This document shows positions 57,371-64,000 of a stretch of DNA of 64,000 nt, in pieces. Made by a program: the position numbers and the translations under genes. Location: positions 201,676 to 265,675 of the forward strand of contig PKYN01000009.1 of assembly GCA_003132665.1 (NCBI GenBank), read 5' to 3'. Below the pieces are notes generated by a model, which did not search any database, was not told the origin of the DNA, and saw nothing but the letters and a program-made list of their open reading frames with translations. Each line of letters begins with the position of its first letter. Position 1 is the first letter of the stretch. The DNA comes from Actinomycetota bacterium (GTDB lineage: Bacteria; Actinomycetota; Thermoleophilia; Gaiellales; Gaiellaceae).

Positions 57371-58588
57371 GTGAGTAACCGAGATCGGCTCGAGAGATAC
57401 GCCCAGCTCGCCGTCGAAGTCGGCGCGAACGTCCAGCCCGGTCAATTCCTTTTGGTGCAGGCCTATCCCGAGCAGGCTGATCTGGCGCGGGCAATCGCCG
57501 CCTACGCTTACAAGGTCGGAGCGCGCTTTGTCGACGTCAACTACGCCGATCATCGTGTGCGACGGTCGCTGATCGAGAGCGGTCCCGAAGAGATGCTCCC
57601 GTGGTCGCCGCCCTGGCTCGTCGACCGGCTCGATTACGGTACTGCCGAGAAAGCGGCCAAGATCAACTTCTCGGGCGATCCGGAGCCCGGACTGCTGGCC
57701 GATCTCGATCCCGCCCGGGTCGCCGGCTCCAGGCAGACCGAACTGGTCGAGGCTTCGCTGCGTCAGCACGTCGAGGAGAAGGTCGCATGGTCGCTGATCG
57801 GTGCGCCGACCGAGGCCTGGGCCAAAGCCGTTTTCGGCGAGCCGGACATCGAGCGCCTCTGGCAGGCGATCGAGCACGCGGTCAGGCTGGACGAGCCCGA
57901 CCCGGTGGCCGCCTGGCGCGAGCACATCGACCGACTGTCGCTGCGGGCGAAGATCCTCAACGAGCGGCGCTTCGACTCGATTCACTTCCGCGGCCCGGGG
58001 ACAGACTTGGTGGTCGGGTTGCTAGCCGATTCCTACTGGCATGCGGCCGAGAGCGAGACCGTCTGGGGACAGCGGTTCGTGCCCAATCTGCCCACCGAAG
58101 AGGTGTTTGCGACTCCCGACCGGCTCCGCGCCGAGGGTGTCGTGCGCTCGACTCGACCGCTCTCGTTGGACGGCACGATCGCCCGCGATCTGGAGCTGCG
58201 CTTCGAAGGCGGGCGCATCGTCGAGGTCTCGGCTTCCAGCGGCGCCGAGGCCGTGCGGGCGCAGACTCTCCTCGACGAGAACGCCTGCCGCCTGGGCGAG
58301 GTCTCGATCGTTGACAGCTCCTCGCGCGTCGGCGACCTTGACATCGTTTTCTTCAACACGCTCTTCGACGAGAACGCCGCCTGTCACATCGCCTACGGGC
58401 GCGGCTATCCCGCCGGCATCGAAGGCGGGACGGAGCTCTCGCCCGAGGAGCTCCTGAAACACGGAGTCAACGCTTCGGTGATTCACACCGACCTGATGGT
58501 CGGCGGCCCCGAGGTGGACGTGGACGGGCTGACCAAGGACGGCGAGGCGGTGCCGGTTCTGCGCAACAACACCTGGGTGCTGGAGTAG
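57371..58588 (+). CDS. M29-family metal-dependent aminopeptidase (AmpS/PepS type)
   Basis: Cytoplasmic dimeric aminopeptidase with two metal ions. In 405 residues the family start LERYAQLAVEVGANVQPGQFLLVQAYPEQADLARAIAAYAYKVGARFVDVNYAD is clear. The metal-binding C-terminal part (NLPTEEVFATPD, LGEVSIVD, FFNTLFDENAACHIAYGRGY, NASVIHTDLMVGGPEVDVDG) is complete. The track frame begins at 57266, but residues before GTG 57371 (SNRDRLERYAQL) are Arg-rich and unlike the family. A GGAGG lies about 15 nt upstream of that GTG, somewhat far. Confidence 0.88.
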   Translation: MSNRDRLERYAQLAVEVGANVQPGQFLLVQAYPEQADLARAIAAYAYKVGARFVDVNYADHRVRRSLIESGPEEMLPWSPPWLVDRLDYGTAEKAAKINFSGDPEPGLLADLDPARVAGSRQTELVEASLRQHVEEKVAWSLIGAPTEAWAKAVFGEPDIERLWQAIEHAVRLDEPDPVAAWREHIDRLSLRAKILNERRFDSIHFRGPGTDLVVGLLADSYWHAAESETVWGQRFVPNLPTEEVFATPDRLRAEGVVRSTRPLSLDGTIARDLELRFEGGRIVEVSASSGAEAVRAQTLLDENACRLGEVSIVDSSSRVGDLDIVFFNTLFDENAACHIAYGRGYPAGIEGGTELSPEELLKHGVNASVIHTDLMVGGPEVDVDGLTKDGEAVPVLRNNTWVLE

Positions 58589-58743
58589 GGCTCAGGAACG
58601 CGCTTCGTGTCTGAGTTGTGACACTTCTCTCTACGCCCGCCACCGAGCCACCCGCCCGCGGGGTCGATCCAACTTACTGGCCCGAATTGTCGAGAAACGC
58701 GCTGCGCAGTACCTATTCAGCGTCGAAATGCCACTGGCAGAGC

Positions 58744-59802
58744 TCAGCCGAGCAGCGACTCGTAGATCTCCAGGTGACTTGCGGCCGCCGCATCCCAGGT
58801 GAGCGTCTCGCGCGCGGCCAGCGCGCCGGCCCGGGCGCGGGCGAGCGCCTCGGGGTCGTCGAGCAGCGTGCGCACCGCGTCGGTCATCGCCTCGATGTCG
58901 CCGGGTGGAACAACGGCGCCGGCTTCGAAGCGGCGCACCGGCTCGGCCAGGCCGCCGACGTCGTAGGTGACCACCGGCACGCCGGCGCCCAGCGCGCGCA
59001 GCAGGGCGCCCGACTGGTCGATGCCCGGCCGATAGGGGAACAGGGCCAGAGTCGAGTCACCGAGGGCACGGTCGACCTCGGTGTCGGAGAGGTAGCCGAG
59101 GCGCCACTCGGCGACCGTGCCGGCTTGCTCGAGGTAGGGCTCGATCGGATCCATCGCGTCGCCGGCCACGAGTAGGCGCGCGTCGCCAAGCTTCTTCGCC
59201 ACCGCGATCGCGTCGTCCAGGCCCTTGTACGAGCGGACCAGCCCGAGGCAGAGCAGCGTCCGCCCGTCGTCCGTACGCGGCGCGTCGCTGCGGATGATGG
59301 CGTGGGGGATGACGTGCAGGCGCTCGAGTGCGACCCCGAGCTCGGCGAGGGTCTCGCGTCCGCGTTGCGAATGGACGACGACCGCGTCGAAGCGGCGAAG
59401 CAGCTTGGGCCAGAGCTTGCGCTTGCCCATCTTCCGCCGCGGCACGAGGTTGTGAGCGGTGAAGACGACCGGCGCCCGCCGCGGCAGCAAGAAGCGGTCG
59501 AGCTCGGGCAGGCCCAGCCACTGCAGGTGGAACACATCGGGGCGGTAGAGGCGCAGGCGCGCCATGCCGAGCGGATGCTCGCAGAGCTTGAGCGGCAGGC
59601 GCAGGCGCGAGCGCCTGAACAGGCGCGAGCTGAGCGGATAGAAGAGCTCACTGCGCTCGTAGCCGTCCGGCTCCGCCTGCGTTCCAAAGCGGAAGCGGGA
59701 GCTGACCAGCTCGACCTCGGCGCCGGCACGGGCGAGCGCCGCCGCCAGCTCGTGGTCGTAGGGCGGCGTGAATGCGGGCGGGTCGGCGATGACAACGCGC
59801 AC
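58744..59802 (-). CDS. GT4-family glycosyltransferase
   Basis: A 352-residue retaining GT-B enzyme moving a sugar from a nucleotide-sugar donor. The N-terminal domain includes PPYDHELAAALARAGAEVELVSSRF and DVFHLQWLGLPELDRFLLPRRAPVVFTAHNL. The C-terminal donor domain has LCLGLVRSYKGLDDAIAVAKKL and the binding region GIDQSGALLRALGAGVPVVTYDVGGLAEPV (Gln-Ser in place of the usual first Glu of EX7E). Acceptor and donor unknown. There are no other glycan genes nearby, so a cluster role cannot be assigned. It is convergent with the aminopeptidase and divergent from the EEP hydrolase. Confidence 0.85.
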   Translation of the reverse strand: MRVVIADPPAFTPPYDHELAAALARAGAEVELVSSRFRFGTQAEPDGYERSELFYPLSSRLFRRSRLRLPLKLCEHPLGMARLRLYRPDVFHLQWLGLPELDRFLLPRRAPVVFTAHNLVPRRKMGKRKLWPKLLRRFDAVVVHSQRGRETLAELGVALERLHVIPHAIIRSDAPRTDDGRTLLCLGLVRSYKGLDDAIAVAKKLGDARLLVAGDAMDPIEPYLEQAGTVAEWRLGYLSDTEVDRALGDSTLALFPYRPGIDQSGALLRALGAGVPVVTYDVGGLAEPVRRFEAGAVVPPGDIEAMTDAVRTLLDDPEALARARAGALAARETLTWDAAAASHLEIYESLLG

Positions 59803-59893
59803 GCCGACAGCCTAGAGCGCAGAGCGAATCGATGACGGCCGGCGAAACCGACGAGCACGCCGCGCCGACCCACGGCTCTCGTAAACTCGCGAC

Positions 59894-60598
59894 ATGAGCC
59901 TGCTCGTGCGCTCGTGGAACATCCACCACGGGATGACCTCGCCTCACACGCGAAGGAACTATCTCGAGCAGGCGGTTCGCCTGATCGCTTCCGATCGCCC
60001 CGACGTCGTCTGCCTGCAAGAGGTTCCCCTCTGGGGCCGTCGCCGCCTAGAGGGCTGGAGCGATATGCGGCTAGTTTGGAACAGCACGCGCCGCGTCTGG
60101 TTTCCGCCCGGGCTCGGCGGCTGGATCACCCGGCTCAACCAGGGCTTCTTCCGCTCGGCCGTCTCCGGCCAGGCGAACGCGATCCTGCTCGATCGCCGGC
60201 TAGAGCCGCTCGAACAGCGCTGGACGACGATCAGCCGCGGCCGGCGCGAGCGCCGAATCTGCCAGGCGGTGCGCCTGAGCGGAATGGTGGTCGCCAATCT
60301 GCACGCCTCCGGCGTAGCCGGTCAGCCCGAGGTCGGTGCCGCCGAGACCCTGCGAGCACTCACCTTCACCGAGTCGCTGTGCCGGCCCGGAGACGTTCTC
60401 ATCCTCGCCGGCGACTTCAACCTGCGCCCGAAGCAGCTGCCCGATTTGCCGGGCTTCTCGCCGCCGGGCCGGGGCATCGATCACATCATCGTCCGCGGCG
60501 CCGAGGCGAGCGAACCCGATGTCTGGCCGCTCGCGCACCGGACGATTGCGGCAGGCGTCCTCTCCGACCATGCGCCCGTAGAACTGAGAGTCGGGTAG
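59894..60598 (+). CDS. Endonuclease/exonuclease/phosphatase-family hydrolase
   Basis: A 234-residue metal-dependent phosphodiesterase fold. The motifs are in the standard order: RSWNIHHGM, DVVCLQEVP with the metal-binding Glu, VANLHASG, LAGDFNLRP with the catalytic Asp-Asn, GRGIDHIIV and SDHAPVEL with the Asp-His pair. The substrate may be nucleic acid, a phospholipid or a small phosphate ester; the short form suggests a small substrate. No signal peptide is seen. It lies 20 bp before the aminotransferase gene on the same strand. Confidence 0.85.
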   Translation: MSLLVRSWNIHHGMTSPHTRRNYLEQAVRLIASDRPDVVCLQEVPLWGRRRLEGWSDMRLVWNSTRRVWFPPGLGGWITRLNQGFFRSAVSGQANAILLDRRLEPLEQRWTTISRGRRERRICQAVRLSGMVVANLHASGVAGQPEVGAAETLRALTFTESLCRPGDVLILAGDFNLRPKQLPDLPGFSPPGRGIDHIIVRGAEASEPDVWPLAHRTIAAGVLSDHAPVELRVG

Positions 60599-60618
60599 CA
60601 GCGGTTATCTTCCAGACG

Positions 60619-61686
60619 ATGGACTTCGATCAGGCCCGCGCCCAGTTTCCGGTTCTCGAACGTTATGCGTATCTGAACGCCGGTACCTTCGGCCCGCTCG
60701 CCCGGGCGACGGTTGCGGCGATGGAGGAGGGGCAGCGGCGCGATCTCGAGCAAGGGCGCTCGGGACCCGACTTCTTCCCTCAGGCGATGGCGCTACGCGA
60801 CGATTTGCGGGCGCGGATTGCTGCACTGGTGGGCGTCGAGGCGGCTCAGGTCGCCCTGACCTGTTCGACCACAGACGGCTGCAACATCGTTCTCGCCGGC
60901 CTCGCTCTCTCGCCCGAGGACGAAGTCGTGACCACTGAAGACGAGCACTTCGGTCTGCTCGGGCCGCTGCACGCCTCCGGCGCCCGGGTCGTCGTCGCGG
61001 CGGCCGAGCCCGAGTCGATTCTTGCCGCCGTCACGCCACGCACGAAGCTGCTCGCGCTCTCGCAGGTGCTCTGGACGGACGGGCGCGTTCTTCCGGTGGC
61101 GGAGCTGAGGGAGCGAAGCGGGTTGCCCGTGCTGGTGGACGGCGCGCAGGCGGTCGGCGCGATTCCCGTCGCCGCCGCGGGGGTTGACTTCCTCACCGTC
61201 TCGGCCCAGAAGTGGCTGTGCGGACCAGACACCGTCGGCGCCCTCGTCGTGTGGGAGCCGGAGCGGCTGCGCGTCGCGCAACCCAGCTACTTCGCGCAGA
61301 AGAGCTTCGAGCCTGACGGCAGGTTCGAGCCGCGACCCGGCGCCGCACGCTTCGACTCGCAGTGGATCTCGCCCGCGTCGGTGAGTGGTCTCATCGCCGC
61401 CCTGGACGGACGTCCCGGGTGGGCCTTCGAGCACGCTGCGGAGATGAGCGAGCTCTGCCGCAAGACGCTGGCGGAGCGCTTCGAGGTCGTCTCTGCGCCC
61501 TGCCAGGGAACCCTTGTCAGCTGGAGGGCTGAAGGTGATCCCACTGCGACGGTCAAGCGCCTGTTCGAGCGCGGCGTTGTTGTGCGCGACATCCCCGGGC
61601 GGAATCTGATCCGAGCCTCCTGCGGCTGGTGGACGGCCGAGGAGGACGTCGAGCGGCTGATCGCGGGGCTCGTTGACGGCGACTGA
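60619..61686 (+). CDS. Class V aminotransferase-like PLP enzyme
   Basis: A 355-residue PLP enzyme of the cysteine desulfurase/isopenicillin-N-epimerase type. It has AYLNAGTFGPLARATVAAM, TCSTTDGCNIVLAGL, the cofactor Asp in LPVLVDGAQAVGAIPV, the Schiff-base Lys in VSAQKWLCGPDTVGALVV and a C-terminal RASCGWWTAEEDVERL. No catalytic Cys loop typical of NifS/SufS is visible near 330, so cysteine desulfurase activity is doubtful. Substrate unknown. The start is ATG 60619 (MDFDQARAQFPVLE); the longer track frame overlaps the upstream gene. Confidence 0.85.
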   Translation: MDFDQARAQFPVLERYAYLNAGTFGPLARATVAAMEEGQRRDLEQGRSGPDFFPQAMALRDDLRARIAALVGVEAAQVALTCSTTDGCNIVLAGLALSPEDEVVTTEDEHFGLLGPLHASGARVVVAAAEPESILAAVTPRTKLLALSQVLWTDGRVLPVAELRERSGLPVLVDGAQAVGAIPVAAAGVDFLTVSAQKWLCGPDTVGALVVWEPERLRVAQPSYFAQKSFEPDGRFEPRPGAARFDSQWISPASVSGLIAALDGRPGWAFEHAAEMSELCRKTLAERFEVVSAPCQGTLVSWRAEGDPTATVKRLFERGVVVRDIPGRNLIRASCGWWTAEEDVERLIAGLVDGD

Positions 61687-61731
61687 CTCGAGTCGTACCG
61701 TGGCTCTGTCGTCGCGTCGAGGGGAAGAATT

Positions 61732-61812
61732 ATGAAACGGCTCGCGCTTGTGTTGCTGCCGGTGCTGATCACCTTGATCGTTCCGGCGGCCATCATCTTT
61801 ACCGCCCACTGA
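61732..61812 (+). CDS. 26-residue single-helix membrane peptide
   Basis: Too short for the ORF track. ATG at 61732 is preceded by a near-ideal GAGGGGAAG Shine-Dalgarno. The product is MKRLALVLLPVLITLIVPAA followed by IIFTAH: two basic residues, one hydrophobic helix and a short tail. The site strength and membrane pattern argue for a real small protein, perhaps a subunit or regulator of a membrane complex. It lies 46 bp after the aminotransferase and is convergent with the next membrane gene. Confidence 0.55.
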   Translation: MKRLALVLLPVLITLIVPAAIIFTAH

Positions 61813-61830
61813 CCGGTTAGGAGCGCCCGG

Positions 61831-62259
61831 CTAGAACCGCTCGCGCCCGCGGCGCGACAGAAAGCCTGCGAAGAGCGGTATCGCAAGCGCGACGACGGCC
61901 AGGCCGAAGGCGAAGAAAGTCGGCTGCATCCAGCTGCGGTAGCCGATCAGAACGACCTGCACGGTGATCCAGATCAGCAGGATCGAGCCGACTGCCAGAG
62001 ACGCCGGCCCGGCGAAGAGATTTCGCGACCAGACGGCGAGCGACGCGGCGAGCATACTGCCTCCGACGACGACGAAGAGAATCAAGCCGGGGAAGAAGTA
62101 GCTGGAGAACGGGGTTCCGTCGAGCCAATCGCTCGGAAGGTCGAGACCCCCGCCCATCACCCCGATCCCGCCGGCGAAGGCCCAGAACGTGACAAAGAGC
62201 TCCAGCGTGAGCAGCGCGCGCGTCGAAGCTGACAGAGGTGGGCGCGTCGAGGCGGCCAC
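61831..62259 (-). CDS. Hypothetical four-helix membrane protein
   Basis: A 142-residue protein with four clear hydrophobic segments: about 16-36 (ALLTLELFVTFWAFAGGIGVM), 54-73 (FFPGLILFVVVGGSMLAASL), 83-105 (PASLAVGSILLIWITVQVVLIGY) and 112-132 (FFAFGLAVVALAIPLFAGFL). The loops are short and the C-terminus basic (SRRGRERF). No family recognised. Its start is 3 bp from the end of the HD-domain gene on the same strand, so they are probably one transcript. Confidence 0.6.
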   Translation of the reverse strand: MAASTRPPLSASTRALLTLELFVTFWAFAGGIGVMGGGLDLPSDWLDGTPFSSYFFPGLILFVVVGGSMLAASLAVWSRNLFAGPASLAVGSILLIWITVQVVLIGYRSWMQPTFFAFGLAVVALAIPLFAGFLSRRGRERF

Positions 62260-62261
62260 GA

Positions 62262-62849
62262 CTAAGCGGCACCCGTCGCGGTACGCAGCCCAAGCTCGGC
62301 AGCGATCGGTCTGAGCGCACCGATGACGAACGCAATGTGCTCGTCCAGGTCGACACCCAGCTCGTCGGCGCCGTTGTAGACCTCGGCGCGGTTGACACCG
62401 GCGGCAAACGAGGGCTGCTTCAGCTTCTTGCGCACCGACTTCGGCTCGAGCGTGTCGATACCGTCCGGGCGGACGAGGCCGCAGGCGTGGACGAAACCGG
62501 CCAGCTCGTCGCAGGCGAAGACCGTCTTCTGTAACAGCGTCTCGCGCGCTACGCCGGTGTGGTTGGCGTGCGAGAGGATGGCAAGTACGACCTCCTCCGG
62601 ATAGCCCTGCTCGCGCAGGATCGGGGCGCCGGCCTGAGGGTGCTCGTCGAGCGTGGGGTGGATCTCGTAGTCGAAGTCGTGCAGCAGGCCGGCGATGCCC
62701 CAGAGCTCTTCGTCCTCGCCGAACTTGCGTGCGTAGGCTCTGACGGCCGCTTCGACCGCGAGCGCGTGCCGCCGCAGCGCCTCGCTCTTGGTGTATTCCG
62801 TCAGCGTCGCCCAGCCCTGTTCACGTGTCGGCGCCATCAGTTCCAGCAT
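62262..62849 (-). CDS. HD-domain phosphohydrolase-like protein
   Basis: A 195-residue cytoplasmic protein of the HD superfamily as found in small HDIG-type hydrolases. It has RRHALAVEAAVRAYARKFGEDEELWGIAGLLHDFDYEIHP with the metal-binding His and His-Asp pair, then HANHTGVARETLLQKTVFACDELAGFVHACGLVRPDGI. Homologues are usually annotated as metal-dependent phosphohydrolases of unknown substrate. Two ATGs four codons apart could start it; neither has a strong ribosome site. It is translated just before the small membrane protein. Confidence 0.82.
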   Translation of the reverse strand: MLELMAPTREQGWATLTEYTKSEALRRHALAVEAAVRAYARKFGEDEELWGIAGLLHDFDYEIHPTLDEHPQAGAPILREQGYPEEVVLAILSHANHTGVARETLLQKTVFACDELAGFVHACGLVRPDGIDTLEPKSVRKKLKQPSFAAGVNRAEVYNGADELGVDLDEHIAFVIGALRPIAAELGLRTATGAA

Positions 62850-63023
62850 AACGTGCCGCCGCCTTCGTCTCCGCCGGCCGTGTCCCGGTGCCAGGTACGC
62901 GGAAGCGCACGAATCGGCGGGAGAAGCTCGGATAGGTGCGGCATAGTCGTTTCAGCCCGGGACTCCGGCTGACCGGCTAGCTACGATGAACCGCGTTCGC
63001 CCTTGGCGGCGAACTCCGAGATC

Positions 63024-64000
63024 ATGACCGACGCTGCAGTCGCCGAAGCCCTACACCGCGAATCCTTCGTAATCGAAGGCGGTCACCCGCTTTCCGGCAG
63101 CGTCCAGGCGGCCGGCAACAAGAACGCGGCGCTGCCGATTCTGGCCGCCGCGCTGCTCAGCGCCGAGCCGGTGACGTTGCACAACGTTCCGCGCATTCGC
63201 GACGTCGAGGCAATGGTCGAGCTGATCTCGCACACCGGCGCGGAGGCCGCGTGGACAGGAACCAACGACGTGACCGTTCACGCCCGCGAGATCACCGAGA
63301 CCGATCTCGACCCCGATCTCTGCCGTCGCATTCGCGCCTCCTTCCTGCTCGCCGGACCGCTGCTAGCGCGCGCCGGCGCGGTCAAGATCCCGCCCCCGGG
63401 CGGCGACGTGATCGGCCGCCGTCGCCTCGACACTCACGTGAAGGCCTTCAGCGAGCTCGGCGTCGAGATCGAAGCCGGGCTCGACTATGCGATGAGTGTC
63501 GGCAGGCTGCGCGGGCGAGCGCTCTTCCTCGACGAGCCGAGCGTGATGGGAACCGAGAACGTGATCATGGCTGCGGTGCTGGCCGAGGGCGAGACCGTCA
63601 TCGGCAACGCGGCCGGCGAGCCGCACATCCAGGATCTGTGCCGCTTTCTCGGCTCGCTCGGGGCCGAGATCGAGGGCATCGGCTCCAATCTCCTGCGCAT
63701 TCGCGGCGTAGAAAAGCTCTCGGGCGGCGAGCATCGCATCTCGCCCGATCACATCGAGATCGCCAGCTTCATCGGCCTGGGAGCGGTCACGCGCGGCGAG
63801 CTGACGATCAAGGGCTGCAGCGGCGAAGATCTGCGCCCGATCCTGCCCCACTTGGAGCGGCTGGGCGTGCGGATCGAAGCGGACGACTGCAGCGTGCGCG
63901 TGCCCGACGGGCAAGAGCTCGTGATCCAGGACGATCTCGGCGGCGCGATCCCGAAGATCGAGGACGGGCCCTGGCCGCAGTTCCCCGCCGACCTGACCTC
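63024..64000 (+). CDS. murA: UDP-N-acetylglucosamine 1-carboxyvinyltransferase MurA, 5' part, Asp in place of catalytic Cys
   Basis: First committed enzyme of peptidoglycan synthesis, joining phosphoenolpyruvate to UDP-GlcNAc (cytoplasm). The frame is open to the window edge, so it is missing from the ORF track; 325 residues are visible. Motifs are FVIEGGHPLSGSVQAAGNKNAALPILAAALLS, DVEAMVELI, RRIRASFLLAGPLLAR, SVMGTENVIMAAVLAEGETVIGNAAGEPHIQDL and a late GAIPKIEDGPWPQFPADLT. The active loop reads PPPGGDVIGRRRLDTH. Residue 128 is Asp where most MurA have the Cys that fosfomycin alkylates. Such Cys-to-Asp forms are natural in Mycobacterium and Chlamydia and are fosfomycin-insensitive. Confidence 0.93.
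   Translation, partial: MTDAAVAEALHRESFVIEGGHPLSGSVQAAGNKNAALPILAAALLSAEPVTLHNVPRIRDVEAMVELISHTGAEAAWTGTNDVTVHAREITETDLDPDLCRRIRASFLLAGPLLARAGAVKIPPPGGDVIGRRRLDTHVKAFSELGVEIEAGLDYAMSVGRLRGRALFLDEPSVMGTENVIMAAVLAEGETVIGNAAGEPHIQDLCRFLGSLGAEIEGIGSNLLRIRGVEKLSGGEHRISPDHIEIASFIGLGAVTRGELTIKGCSGEDLRPILPHLERLGVRIEADDCSVRVPDGQELVIQDDLGGAIPKIEDGPWPQFPADLT

Noticed and set aside
1-64000. tRNA, rRNA, CRISPR arrays, insertion sequences or prophage genes
   Set aside because: Checked in all gaps. No cloverleaf-like sequences, regular spaced repeats, transposase, integrase or phage structural motifs were seen.

Overview
This 64 kb window is high-GC, densely coded bacterial chromosome with many GTG starts and 4-bp ATGA/GTGA gene overlaps. 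The gene families fit a deep-branching actinobacterium. A double-WYL PafBC-type regulator, a fused SecDF, a GcvP split into two chains and a murein/division (dcw) cluster without ftsA point to the class Thermoleophilia (Solirubrobacterales/Gaiellales-like). That placement is inferred from gene content; no rRNA or tRNA gene is visible. I see no phage, insertion sequence, CRISPR array or plasmid genes, so this is mostly core genome.

Layout, left to right. (1) 0-9 kb: the 3' end of queG, the convergent pafBC fusion, a small zinc-finger-like protein, two overlapping zinc-ribbon membrane/SPOR genes, a two-component system closed by a strong terminator, class II fructose-bisphosphate aldolase, and a small coiled-coil gene followed by a structured repeat element. 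(2) 9-18.7 kb: queA and tgt (queuosine tRNA modification, linking back to queG), secDF, a small coiled-coil gene, an MprF-like membrane transferase, a UbiB/AarF-like kinase, and an OmpR-type regulator whose receiver has lost its phosphorylation residues. (3) 18.7-22.4 kb: a small membrane protein, ogt, two PfkB-family sugar kinases and a SpoIIM-like membrane protein. (4) 22.6-38 kb: the dcw cluster mraZ-rsmH-ftsL-ftsI-murE-murF-mraY-murD-ftsW-murG-murC-murB-ftsQ-ftsZ, with MraZ boxes on its promoter and a separate promoter before ftsZ. (5) 38-44.2 kb: a secreted/anchored CocE-type hydrolase, then the glycine cleavage operon gcvT-gcvH-gcvPA-gcvPB. (6) 44.3-56.6 kb: a zinc-ribbon membrane protein, an ABC-2 exporter, rlmN, two tandem MacB/FtsX-type ABC modules that look duplicated, and a TerC-family protein. 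(7) 56.8-64 kb: a Cys-rich small protein, an M29 aminopeptidase, a glycosyltransferase, an EEP-family hydrolase, a class V aminotransferase, a 26-residue membrane peptide missed by the ORF track, an HD-domain protein, and the start of murA, which carries Asp in place of the catalytic Cys and runs off the window.

The main theme is cell-envelope construction. MurA, MurB-MurG, MraY, FtsW and FtsI cover much of the lipid II/septal peptidoglycan pathway. A SPOR-domain protein, SecDF, an MprF-like protein and several ABC transporters add to it.

The most unusual items are: a small structured repeat family whose terminal stems absorb the stop codons of the upstream genes (8383-8553 and 31286-31360, with a possible fragment after ftsQ); the phosphorylation-dead response regulator; the zinc-ribbon/SPOR gene pair; and the replacement of the usual post-ftsZ genes by a hydrolase and the gcv operon.
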